A DNA stretch of 8,989 bases, taken from contig CAMCXJ010000085.1 in the NCBI GenBank assembly GCA_945883455.1, forward strand, positions 1 to 8,989, read 5' to 3'. This DNA comes from Prosthecobacter debontii (lineage in GTDB: Bacteria; Verrucomicrobiota; Verrucomicrobiia; Verrucomicrobiales; Akkermansiaceae). Positions 1 through 5,984 of this stretch are shown here, piece after piece (within the stretch, counting starts at the first letter, position 1; each line of letters opens with the position of its first letter). Under the pieces are notes generated by a model. That model searched no databases. It was not told the origin of the DNA and saw only the letters and a program-made list of their open reading frames with translations. The translations under genes and the position numbers were made by a program.

Positions 1-588
1 GGGATCGACGAGGTCGTTCGGCAGGATCTCGTTGATGTCGTCGTAGGTGAGGTATTCCTGCTCCTTGGCGAGCTTGATGAGCTCGCGAATCTTTTCCTGG
101 ATCTCCGGAGTGTCGATGCGGCGCTTTTCGGCTTTCTCGCCTTTCTTGCCTTTGGTAGGCGCCGGAGCTTCGGCTTGGGACTTCTGCGCCGCTTTTGTTT
201 TCACCTCGGGAGCCTTGGCTGGCTTTTCCGGCGGCTTGGGTGCTTTTTCGGCGGGCTTGGGTGCTTTTCCGGCGGGCTTGGCCGTAGTCTTTGGTTCAGG
301 GAGTTTCTTCGCGGCAGGTTTCGCGGCAGGTTTCGCGGCAGGTTTCGCGGCGGGTTTCGCGGCGGGTTTCGCGGCAGGCGCGGACTTTCTGACAGGCTTT
401 TTGGCAGGTGCCGCTTTCGGTTTTGACGCGGCTTTCTTGGGCTCGGGCTTGGCGGAAAATTTCTTGGCCGAGGATTTTTTCGCAGGAGCGGCCGTGGAGG
501 CGGGGCCCTTTTTTGCCGGAACTGCTTTAGGGGCGGCTTTGATCGGCTTTTTGGCGGTCGGTTGCTTGGCGGTCGGTTTGGAAGACAT
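1..588 (-). CDS. rpoD: RNA polymerase principal sigma factor RpoD, N-terminal part (3' end outside window)
   Basis: This is the housekeeping sigma-70 factor, which directs core RNA polymerase to promoters in the cytoplasm. Only the first 196 codons are present, and the frame is open to the window edge. Residues about 160-196 match sigma region 1.1: they include KLAKEQEYLTYDDINEILP and then NDLVDP, closely resembling the E. coli segment with KEQGYLTYAEVNDHLP and DIVD. Region 1.1 normally lies within the first few residues. Here it is preceded by about 155 residues of low-complexity sequence made almost entirely of Lys, Ala and Pro (for example AAKPAAKPAAKP at about 72-94, and APKPAEKAPKPPEKPAKAP further on). 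The ATG at 586-588 (start MSSKPTAKQPTAKKP) was chosen as the first ATG of the Lys/Ala-rich frame. The bases ahead of it are pyrimidine-rich with no Shine-Dalgarno. A later start inside the tail is possible, but the composition is uniform from this Met on. The identity rests on about 37 residues of region 1.1, and regions 2-4 cannot be checked here. Confidence 0.85.
   Translation of the reverse strand, partial: MSSKPTAKQPTAKKPIKAAPKAVPAKKGPASTAAPAKKSSAKKFSAKPEPKKAASKPKAAPAKKPVRKSAPAAKPAAKPAAKPAAKPAAKPAAKKLPEPKTTAKPAGKAPKPAEKAPKPPEKPAKAPEVKTKAAQKSQAEAPAPTKGKKGEKAEKRRIDTPEIQEKIRELIKLAKEQEYLTYDDINEILPNDLVDP
311..382 (-). repeat. 12-bp tandem repeat encoding Ala-Ala-Lys-Pro units in RpoD
   Basis: Read on the plus strand, the unit gcggcaggtttc begins at 311, 323 and 335 as exact copies. 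It recurs at 347 and 359 with one a-to-g change (gcggcgggtttc), and a partial sixth copy starts at 371. The unit is a multiple of three, so copy number can change without shifting frame. On the coding strand each unit adds one Ala-Ala-Lys-Pro quartet in the tail of RpoD. Such arrays usually arise by replication slippage. Confidence 0.9.
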
Positions 589-672
589 GAGGAGCGAGGG
601 AGATAGGGAACGGGATGTCCGGAGACAATTCACCCATTAGCTGGGCACATACAAAAATTTGCAGGCGGGCGG

Positions 673-701
673 AATGAAGAGGGCTACACGCAAAGCGTCA
701 A
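673..701 (-). promoter_or_regulatory. Candidate sigma-70 promoter for rpoD
   Basis: On the minus strand a -35-like hexamer TTGACG (complement of 696-701, five of six consensus bases) is followed after 17 bases by TTCATT (complement of 673-678, three of six). Transcription would start near 666, leaving a leader of about 78 bases before the rpoD ATG. The -35 and spacing are good but the -10 is poor, so this is only a candidate. Confidence 0.25.
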
Positions 702-754
702 GGCGATAGTTTTAAAAAATTTCCTGCCCTTCCAAGGCGCGCGGTGGGAAAGGC

Positions 755-892
755 ATGCCAAGAGTGATGAGAATCTGCTTCGCGGAACTAGTAGGCGCGA
801 TTTCTTCACTTGCTAAAACGAGGAGGACTGGGGAGGTTTATCACTACCAAATGATGATTTTGATTTTAATTTTTCCCGGAGGTGGCCAGTGA
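755..892 (+). CDS. Possible 45-residue small ORF overlapping the yedI start
   Basis: An open frame begins with ATG at 755-757 and ends with TGA at 890-892. That stop overlaps the GTG start of yedI (889-891) in the classic GTGA arrangement. The predicted peptide starts MPRVMRICFAELVGAISSLA and ends with a hydrophobic run MMILILIFPGGGQ. Internal ATGs at 767, 851 and 854 would give shorter versions of 41 to 13 codons. A purine-rich GGGAAAGG lies at 746-753, just ahead of the first ATG and closer than ideal. I recognise no family. It could be a translationally coupled leader peptide for yedI, or chance: a 45-codon frame is not rare in GC-rich DNA, and the hydrophobic end is encoded by a low-complexity T-rich tract. 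Confidence 0.22.
   Translation: MPRVMRICFAELVGAISSLAKTRRTGEVYHYQMMILILIFPGGGQ
878..882 (+). promoter_or_regulatory. Shine-Dalgarno sequence of yedI
   Basis: GGAGG (continuing as GGAGGTG) stands six bases before the GTG at 889-891. This supports the GTG as the yedI start although it is not ATG. It is the only strong Shine-Dalgarno ahead of a gene start in the window. Confidence 0.75.
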
Positions 893-1854
893 GCGGTGGA
901 TTGATCGCCCTGCTAGATGATATCAGCGCACTGGTGAAGGTGGCGGCCGCATCGCTAGACGATGCCGGTGCCCAGGCCGCCAAGGCCAGTAGTAAAGCCG
1001 CTGGGATTGTGATCGATGATGCTGCGGTGACGCCCCGCTATGTGGTGGGCTTGGCAGCAGATCGGGAGTTGCCGATCATCCGCAAAATCGCTGCGGGCTC
1101 GCTGAAGAACAAGCTCCTCTTCCTGCTACCGGGCGCTCTTTTCCTCAGCTTTTTCGCGCCGTGGTCGATCACCCCACTGCTCATGGCAGGCGGTGCGTTT
1201 CTTTGTCTGGAGGGGTATCACAAGCTGATGGATTTCCTGAAACCGGGGAAGGCCGCGACAAAAAAAAGCACCGAGCCAAGCGGGCAGACCATGGCGGAAA
1301 TCGAAAAAGAAAGGGTAGCGGGCGCGATCCGAACGGATTTCATCCTCTCGGCGGAAATTATGGCCATCACGCTGGATTCGGTGGCAACGTCACCGATTTG
1401 GTTGCAGGGCGGTGTGCTGGCGAGCGTGGGAACTTTCATGACGTTTCTGGTCTACGGCGCGGTGGCGGTGATCGTGAAAGCGGATGATTTGGGAATGGCT
1501 CTGGCGCACACAACCAATCGCTTCGCTAATGCGCTGGGCCGGGCGATCGTGGTTGGCATGCCGTTTTTCCTCAAAGCGCTGACCATCATAGGGATGGTTG
1601 CGATGCTCTGGGTGGGCGGTGGGATCTTGATCCATGGGTTACATGTGCTCGGGGTGCATGCCCCAGATGAGATGCTGCGGCACGCTTCCAAAACGCTGGC
1701 GTCATCGGTGCCCGCAATGGGTGGCTTGGTGAGCTGGTCGGTGGGAGCCGGCATCGCAGCTCTACTCGGTGTGGTCATTGGCGCATTGGTGGATCCGCTT
1801 GTGCGGAATGTCATCGCACCGATTATGAAGCGCGTGAAGCGTGCTCGACCATAA
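889..1854 (+). CDS. yedI: DUF808 / YedI family inner-membrane protein
   Basis: This is a 321-residue polytopic inner-membrane protein of the DUF808 (COG2354, E. coli YedI) family, whose biochemical role is not established. Family marks are the N-terminal LLDDIS (8-13), the Ala-rich segment leading to DDAAVTP (43-49), DRELPIIRKIAAGSLKNK (58-75), PWSITPLLMAGGAFLCLEG (91-109) and RTDFILSAEIMAI (148-160). These align well by eye with remembered YedI sequence (RELPVV, SLINK, PWAITPLLMIGGAFLCFEG). Likely membrane segments are at about 75-110 (two close together), 172-196, 218-254 and 281-303. A charged linker rich in Lys at 118-148 lies between the first pair and the rest. The length is close to the family's usual size. 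The GTG start is supported by a good Shine-Dalgarno and by the family's N-terminus. It is transcribed alone on the plus strand, away from rpoD, and converges on the peptidase gene. Nothing in the context suggests a specific function. Confidence 0.88.
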   Translation: MSGGLIALLDDISALVKVAAASLDDAGAQAAKASSKAAGIVIDDAAVTPRYVVGLAADRELPIIRKIAAGSLKNKLLFLLPGALFLSFFAPWSITPLLMAGGAFLCLEGYHKLMDFLKPGKAATKKSTEPSGQTMAEIEKERVAGAIRTDFILSAEIMAITLDSVATSPIWLQGGVLASVGTFMTFLVYGAVAVIVKADDLGMALAHTTNRFANALGRAIVVGMPFFLKALTIIGMVAMLWVGGGILIHGLHVLGVHAPDEMLRHASKTLASSVPAMGGLVSWSVGAGIAALLGVVIGALVDPLVRNVIAPIMKRVKRARP

Positions 1855-1909
1855 CTGGGTGGGCGACAAGAAGTGATGGTTTGTTGGCTGAAACATTCGA
1901 ATCGCACCG

Positions 1910-1929
1910 CTCCGCGGGAAACAGCGGAG
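1910..1929. terminator. Small hairpin in the convergent gap after yedI
   Basis: ctccgc (1910-1915) and gcggag (1924-1929) form a perfect six-base stem with an eight-base loop, 56 bases beyond the yedI stop and 85 beyond the stop of the opposing peptidase gene. Its place between two converging genes suits a bidirectional transcription end. There is no T-run on either side, so it is not a typical intrinsic terminator. Confidence 0.25.
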
Positions 1930-1974
1930 ATCGTATCGAGGTGCGTCCGGTGCGTATGAGAGGGAAAGTTCGGC

Positions 1975-2003
1975 CGCGAGACGCTGCGGTTGGCGCGAGA
2001 CGC
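1975..2003. repeat. 10-bp direct repeat in the convergent gap
   Basis: cgcgagacgc occurs at 1975-1984 and again at 1994-2003, with starts 19 bases apart. The same stretch can form a short stem from ctgcg (1984-1988) and cgcag (2001-2005). It lies just beyond the peptidase stop codon. Its function is unknown and it may be a chance arrangement in GC-rich DNA. Confidence 0.5.
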
Positions 2004-2013
2004 AGTGTAGACT

Positions 2014-3261
2014 TCAGTGTGATGTCGGCTTTAGCACGAAGAGACCGTGCGTCGCCGCATAGGCGTGTGACATCTTGATCCGTTTGATCTCATGCCCTGC
2101 ACCCCATGAATCGGAGAAAATGATGTCTTTCTCCGCATCGTTGTAACCGATGATCAGTCGCATGTGTCCCCCCGATGTTTGTGGATTGAGCTGGGGTTTC
2201 TCCGGATAGCGACCCAACTCCAGTGCCCAGAGCAACGGTAGGCCACTCTCAATGTGGCTGCGGATTTCCTTGAGAAATTTCCGCTCATCAACTGGTTTAC
2301 CCACGTAATACTCACCTTTTTTCTTTTCCACCGATGTCAGTTTACCGCCTGCGTCCGACATACCGATGGTATCAAGCCTTGTCCTGAAGCGGTAATCGAT
2401 TTTATCAAGTTCCTTCGCCATGGTGAGTGTGCTGGTGCCCCGTTTGGGATCGGCTTCCGCGATCTGCGCGATCTGATGCATGTCCGCACCGATGCCGTAG
2501 TATTCGAAAACGCGCTGAACGGTGGCAACGACACAGTAGCCCTTGTCGCCCTGATCGACCATGGGGAGCGTTGAGATGAAAATGTCCCCGTTATCGGATT
2601 TTGCCAGGTTGTCAGGAAGGTCTCCTTGGCTGACGGCGGCACCGCCGCGGCTGTGGGTCAAAGATGTGGCGAGGGAACCCTTGGCCCCCGGTCTGGCCAT
2701 GCGCAGGCGGAGAAACTCCCTGTCACCGCCGCTCATGGCTTTTTCGTTGTGCTCGAGGAGTGCTACACCCGTCTTAGCCGAATACCAACTGTATCCGGCC
2801 GTGAGCAATCCGCTTCCAGGCTTGGCATCCTTGCGGCGTGGGGCAGTCCCCAACGTCTCGCCCACAGCCTTTCCGGAGGCGGTGAAGCGCGCGGTGAAAT
2901 CAAGCTCCGTGATGTTCTCGGCGTCGCCTCGGTTGTAGATGGAAAGCGTAACCAAATTCAGTTTTCCATCCATGAAATCAACGATCGCTTCTTGGACAGG
3001 CACTTTCTCCCCAAAAGCACTGAGATTGATCACTATGTTACCATACAGATTCCGACTTAGCTTGGCGCGTGTGCGATCGGAGTTGAGCCACGCGAAGTTA
3101 CGATTTTTGTCCTTTGTGTATCTCTCCTCGAAGCTATCAGGACTCATTTCCCAATTCGCGGGAACCGACAGGAGTGGATCGAGATCGCAAGGGATTTCCT
3201 CCGCGCCTGCAAACGTGACCAGGAGCAATAAGCTTATGGTAGAGGTAATGCTTTTTTTCAT
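2014..3261 (-). CDS. Secreted papain-like (C39-type) cysteine peptidase domain protein
   Basis: This is a 415-residue exported protein with a papain-fold peptidase domain in its C-terminal half. Residues 1-20 form a Sec signal peptide (MKKS, a hydrophobic core, likely cleavage after AGA). Residues about 25-215 form an N-terminal domain I cannot name; it has a WEMSPDSFEERY stretch (37-48) and NFAWLNSDRTRAKLSRN (55-71). The peptidase domain covers about 228-411. DQGDKGYC places Gln237 six residues before Cys243, the spacing of papain's oxyanion Gln and nucleophile. GGHMRLIIGYN supplies His366, and IFSDSWGAGH supplies Asp384 in the position of papain's NSWG Asn, as in many C39-like proteins. All four active-site residues are present, so it is probably catalytic. 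The ATG at 3259-3261 has no Shine-Dalgarno but gives a good signal peptide. It lies 72 bases downstream of oppB in the same direction and may be cotranscribed. The fold is fairly sure; the substrate is unknown. It could also be a transglutaminase-like or bacteriocin-processing relative. Confidence 0.75.
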   Translation of the reverse strand: MKKSITSTISLLLLVTFAGAEEIPCDLDPLLSVPANWEMSPDSFEERYTKDKNRNFAWLNSDRTRAKLSRNLYGNIVINLSAFGEKVPVQEAIVDFMDGKLNLVTLSIYNRGDAENITELDFTARFTASGKAVGETLGTAPRRKDAKPGSGLLTAGYSWYSAKTGVALLEHNEKAMSGGDREFLRLRMARPGAKGSLATSLTHSRGGAAVSQGDLPDNLAKSDNGDIFISTLPMVDQGDKGYCVVATVQRVFEYYGIGADMHQIAQIAEADPKRGTSTLTMAKELDKIDYRFRTRLDTIGMSDAGGKLTSVEKKKGEYYVGKPVDERKFLKEIRSHIESGLPLLWALELGRYPEKPQLNPQTSGGHMRLIIGYNDAEKDIIFSDSWGAGHEIKRIKMSHAYAATHGLFVLKPTSH

Positions 3262-3276
3262 ACGCCAAGCGATATC

Positions 3277-3317
3277 TGAGAAATCAGCCTAACGCAAGAA
3301 ACCCGGTGATTTTCTCA
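3277..3317. repeat. Inverted repeat between oppB and the peptidase gene
   Basis: tgagaaatca (3277-3286) and tgattttctca (3307-3317) are complementary apart from one bulged base, separated by 20 bases. With flanking wobble pairs the RNA stem could reach about 12-13 pairs. It lies between the oppB stop (3334) and the peptidase ATG (3261), ending 15 bases before that start. On the minus strand no T-run follows the second arm, which argues against a simple terminator. A stabilising or attenuating mRNA hairpin, or a two-half-site operator, are alternatives. The oppB-side arm also contains TTGAGA, a five-of-six match to a -35 box, but no convincing -10 follows at 16-18 bases. Confidence 0.6.
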
Positions 3318-3333
3318 AACTGCGACGTTGGGA

Positions 3334-4248
3334 TTACCGCATCCTCGGGTTGAGGGCGATCTGGGCCAGGTCGGCAAGGAGGTTGGCGGCGACGATGAGG
3401 AAACCGTAGAACAAGACGAGCCCTTGGATCAGGAAAAACTCGCGGTCGGTGGCGGCGTTGACGAAGTGCTGGCCCATGCCAGGGATCTGGAAAATCGTCT
3501 CAATCACGAAAGATCCGGATATCATGCCGGCGAAGGCGGGGCCGATAAAAGCGACAGCAGGGATGAGTCCGCCTTTGAGAGCGTGGCGGATGATGATGCG
3601 CGAGCCTGGCACGCCTTTCGCCTTGGCGGTGCGGATGTAGTCCTGGTTGAGCACGTCGAGCATGCCGCCGCGGGAAAGCCGGGCGAGGTAGGCCGCATTG
3701 ATCATGCCGAGGGTGAAGGCGGGCAGGATCCAGTCCGTGGGTGATGACCAACCGGCGACGTTGAGCGACTGGAAATATAGCCCGGCCCCGACGGCGAGCA
3801 GCGGGCCGATGACAAAGCTGGGCAGACAGATGCCGACCATGGCGAAGGCGAGGCACGAGAAGTCAACGGGCGTGTTTTTCCTCACTGCTGCGATCACACC
3901 GGCGGGGATACCCACGAGCAACGCGATACCCATCGATGCCAAACCCAGGGCCAGCGAAACGGGAAAGGATTCCGCGATGATCTCCGAAACTTGCACGCCC
4001 TCCTTCTTGATCATCGGGCCGAGATCCTGTTTGAAAACCAAGTTCGAAATGTAAATCGCGTATTGGACGGGTAGGGGCTTATCGAGACCCATGGCTTTCT
4101 TCTTCTCGGCCAGGATGTGTTCTGGGAGCGCCTTCTCCTCCGTGTACGGGCTACCCGGCATGGCGTGGACTAAGAAAAATGTCAGCGTGACTAGCACGAA
4201 AAGCGTGAGCAAGCCCTGCAGAAAACGAGATAGGATGAGCTTTGGCAT
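3334..4248 (-). CDS. oppB: Oligopeptide ABC transporter permease OppB
   Basis: This is one of the two inner-membrane permease subunits of an oligopeptide/dipeptide ABC importer (Opp/Dpp class, BPD_transp_1 domain). At 304 residues it matches the usual OppB length of about 306. Residues 9-30 are the first membrane helix, in the conserved context RFLQGLLTLFVLVTLTFFLVHAMPGSP, which is typical of DppB/OppB N-termini. Further helices fall at about 96-122, 130-159, 172-190, 228-253 and 272-297. The EAA loop that docks on the ATPase is at about 203-222 (DYIRTAKAKGVPGSR, then HAL), and ETIFQIPGMGQ at 250-260 is another family signature. The ATG at 4246-4248 lies 13 bases after the oppA stop, so the two are surely cotranscribed and perhaps coupled by reinitiation, since no Shine-Dalgarno is present. 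Oddly, no oppC, oppD or oppF follows; the next gene is a secreted peptidase. The transporter needs those partners from elsewhere in the genome. The Opp/Dpp family is sure; Opp rather than Dpp rests on the neighbouring OppA. Confidence 0.93.
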   Translation of the reverse strand: MPKLILSRFLQGLLTLFVLVTLTFFLVHAMPGSPYTEEKALPEHILAEKKKAMGLDKPLPVQYAIYISNLVFKQDLGPMIKKEGVQVSEIIAESFPVSLALGLASMGIALLVGIPAGVIAAVRKNTPVDFSCLAFAMVGICLPSFVIGPLLAVGAGLYFQSLNVAGWSSPTDWILPAFTLGMINAAYLARLSRGGMLDVLNQDYIRTAKAKGVPGSRIIIRHALKGGLIPAVAFIGPAFAGMISGSFVIETIFQIPGMGQHFVNAATDREFFLIQGLVLFYGFLIVAANLLADLAQIALNPRMR

Positions 4249-4261
4249 AGCGGGCGGGCGA

Positions 4262-5872
4262 TCAGCGTGGCGGTGGCGGGACGAGCCGAACGTGGGTGTA
4301 GGGATGGTTGTCGAGCAGGAGCGGATCCCAGCCTTTCACGGAAGAATGCAGCAAGTAGTTTTTTCCCCACCAAGAAATCGGCGTCATGGGCGAGTCGGCC
4401 AGCAAGATTTCCTCGGCCTCGCGCAGGAGGCGATTGCGCGCGGCGGGATCTGTGACTTTGAAAGACTCCTTGAGCTTCGCCCCGAAAGGTTCGCTCTCCC
4501 ACCCAGTGCGATTGTTGCCATTGCCTGCCGACCACATTTCCAAGAAGGTGAGAGGATCGATGTAATCCCCGATCCACCCGCCGCCCATGATCTCGTAATC
4601 CATGTCCTGCATGGCGACCATGTAAGCAGTCCATTCCTTGCTTTGGATCTCGACCTCGACACCGATGTGCTCGCGCCACATTGCTTGGATGGCGGTGGCG
4701 AGGGCGGCATTCGATTCCTTCGCGGCGATCAGGATTTTGAGGCGGGGAAAGCCTTTACCGCCCGGGTAGCCTGCATCGTCTAGGAGTTTTCTCGCCGCCT
4801 CGGGATCCAGCGAAACCCCATGTGGCGGTTGGTAATCACCCATCGGCGGGGTCATGCCATAGGCGGGCTCGAAGCCACGGTAAACACTGTCACAAAGGGC
4901 CTTGCGGTCGATAGCGAGGCTCAGCGCGCGGCGGACGCGGACATCGTCGAGAGGTTTCACCTTGGTATTGTAACGGTAGAGGACGGTGCCTAGGTATGGC
5001 TCTTGCCGCAGTGAGCCGGGGTCGACCTTTTTCATCAGATCCACCACCTCGGGCGGGGCGGTGTTAGTGACATGGAGTTGGCCGTCGCGGAACATGCGCG
5101 ACTCAGTGAAGGTGTTGCTGACAGGCAGGAAACGAATGCCATTAAGGGGGAAATTTCCCGCATTCCAGTAGTGCGGGTTACGCTCGACCTCGATGTGGTC
5201 GTTGCGGCGGTAGGACTTGATTCGGTAGGGGCCGTTGCCGATCAGGTTCTCGGCACGCGACCAAGGATTACCAACCATTTCCATTTTCCCGAACTTCAGT
5301 ACCTGATGCTTGGGCACGGGATACCACGTGTAGTGCTTGATGACTTCGAGGAAATAGGGTGTCGGGCCGCGCAGGGTGAGGACGAAGCCGTGGGGATCGG
5401 TAACCTTGATGCCAACCTCCGAGAAATCCGCGGACTTACCTTTATTGAAGTCCTCCGCGCCTTCCATGAAATAAAGCATCTCCGCGTATTTCGCGCCGAA
5501 GGACGGGGTGAGCATGCGTTCGTAGGAAAAACGAAAATCCTCGGCAGTTACGGGTTTGCCATCCGACCACTTCGCCTCCGGGCGCAACCGCACCGTCCAG
5601 ACGGTGGCGGTCTCATCCGGGATCACCGATAGCGCGGCTCCCGGCGGCGCTCCAAGATCTTCGGTCGGGTGGAGCTGCACGATACCCTCGAAGAGGGCGC
5701 GTATGATGTTGCTTTCGATCACGCCGGAAACGACTTGGAGGTCGAGGCTCTTGGGATCGGCGGAATTGCCCATGATAAGAATGCCCTCGCGGGTCGCCTT
5801 GTCGGCTTGGCTTTCCTTCTGGCAGGAAACAAGCAGCAGGCAGGCAGATAGGATGAGGGGCAGGCGGTGCAT
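4262..5872 (-). CDS. oppA: Oligopeptide-binding lipoprotein OppA (SBP_bac_5)
   Basis: This is the extracytoplasmic solute-binding protein of an oligopeptide ABC importer (family 5, cluster C). It is 536 residues long, near the 543 of E. coli OppA. The start is set at the ATG at 5870-5872 because it yields a lipoprotein signal peptide with lipobox LVSC (Cys17). An in-frame ATG at 5932 would add 20 charged residues ahead of it and is less likely; a GTG directly before the chosen ATG is also possible. Family marks are VWTVRLRPEAKWSDGKPVTA (91-110) followed by EDFRFSYERML, GNGPYRIKSYRRND (212-225), RNPHYW (231-236), DVRVRRALSLAIDRKAL (310-326) and the OppA-like GGWIGDYIDPLTFLEMWSAG (431-450) with NNRTGW after it. 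PISWWGKNYLL (498-508) lies near the C-terminus. Unlike E. coli OppA it is lipid-anchored. It is followed by oppB after 13 bases and preceded by a 112-base gap after the secreted TPR gene, room for its own promoter, though none is convincing. No Shine-Dalgarno is visible. It could bind other peptides such as murein peptides, as MppA does. Confidence 0.93.
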   Translation of the reverse strand: MHRLPLILSACLLLVSCQKESQADKATREGILIMGNSADPKSLDLQVVSGVIESNIIRALFEGIVQLHPTEDLGAPPGAALSVIPDETATVWTVRLRPEAKWSDGKPVTAEDFRFSYERMLTPSFGAKYAEMLYFMEGAEDFNKGKSADFSEVGIKVTDPHGFVLTLRGPTPYFLEVIKHYTWYPVPKHQVLKFGKMEMVGNPWSRAENLIGNGPYRIKSYRRNDHIEVERNPHYWNAGNFPLNGIRFLPVSNTFTESRMFRDGQLHVTNTAPPEVVDLMKKVDPGSLRQEPYLGTVLYRYNTKVKPLDDVRVRRALSLAIDRKALCDSVYRGFEPAYGMTPPMGDYQPPHGVSLDPEAARKLLDDAGYPGGKGFPRLKILIAAKESNAALATAIQAMWREHIGVEVEIQSKEWTAYMVAMQDMDYEIMGGGWIGDYIDPLTFLEMWSAGNGNNRTGWESEPFGAKLKESFKVTDPAARNRLLREAEEILLADSPMTPISWWGKNYLLHSSVKGWDPLLLDNHPYTHVRLVPPPPR

Positions 5873-5984
5873 CACTAGATAGGAGCATTTCAGATCCGCG
5901 GTGACATTGCAAACGCCGAGCCTTCGCCGCAAGCACTACAGGAAGTTTTTCGCGGCGCACGCAAGCGAGAAGCCTCGCAACCGC

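Larger units (their letters stand above)
589..888. other. Divergent intergenic region between rpoD and yedI
   Basis: This 300-base spacer lies between the starts of two divergently read genes, so it should carry promoters for both. It has two AT-rich patches in an otherwise GC-rich window: about 650-661, and 708-722 (ttttaaaaaattt). A further T-rich stretch at 851-874 lies just ahead of the yedI ribosome binding site. A candidate rpoD promoter and a possible small ORF are listed separately. No plus-strand -35/-10 pair with acceptable spacing was found for yedI, and no RNA gene or repeat was recognised. Confidence 0.7.

Noticed and set aside
311..382. CRISPR-like array from regularly spaced repeats
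   Set aside because: The units are 12 bp and contiguous, without spacers, and lie inside a coding frame; this is a tandem coding repeat.
47..640. Plus-strand 197-codon frame rich in Gly, Ala and Phe
   Set aside because: It is the antisense of the Lys/Ala/Pro-rich rpoD tail; its Phe-Ala-Ala-Gly repeats are the mirror of the AAKP codons, and the opposite strand has a clear sigma region 1.1.
865..870. TTTAAT as a -10 box for yedI
   Set aside because: No -35-like hexamer lies 15-19 bases upstream, and transcription would start inside the ribosome binding site.
1452..1907. Minus-strand 151-codon frame overlapping yedI
   Set aside because: It lies almost wholly inside the well-supported yedI gene and is Thr/Ser/Pro/Ile-rich without motifs, as expected from the antisense of a membrane protein.
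5873..5932. Longer OppA start at the ATG at 5932
   Set aside because: It would place 20 residues with charges and cysteines ahead of a complete lipoprotein signal peptide; the ATG at 5872 gives a standard one.
5965..5978. GC hairpin (gcgag, four-base loop, ctcgc) just past the secreted TPR gene as terminator
   Set aside because: The stem has only five pairs and no T-run follows on the minus strand, so it is not distinguishable from chance in this GC-rich sequence.
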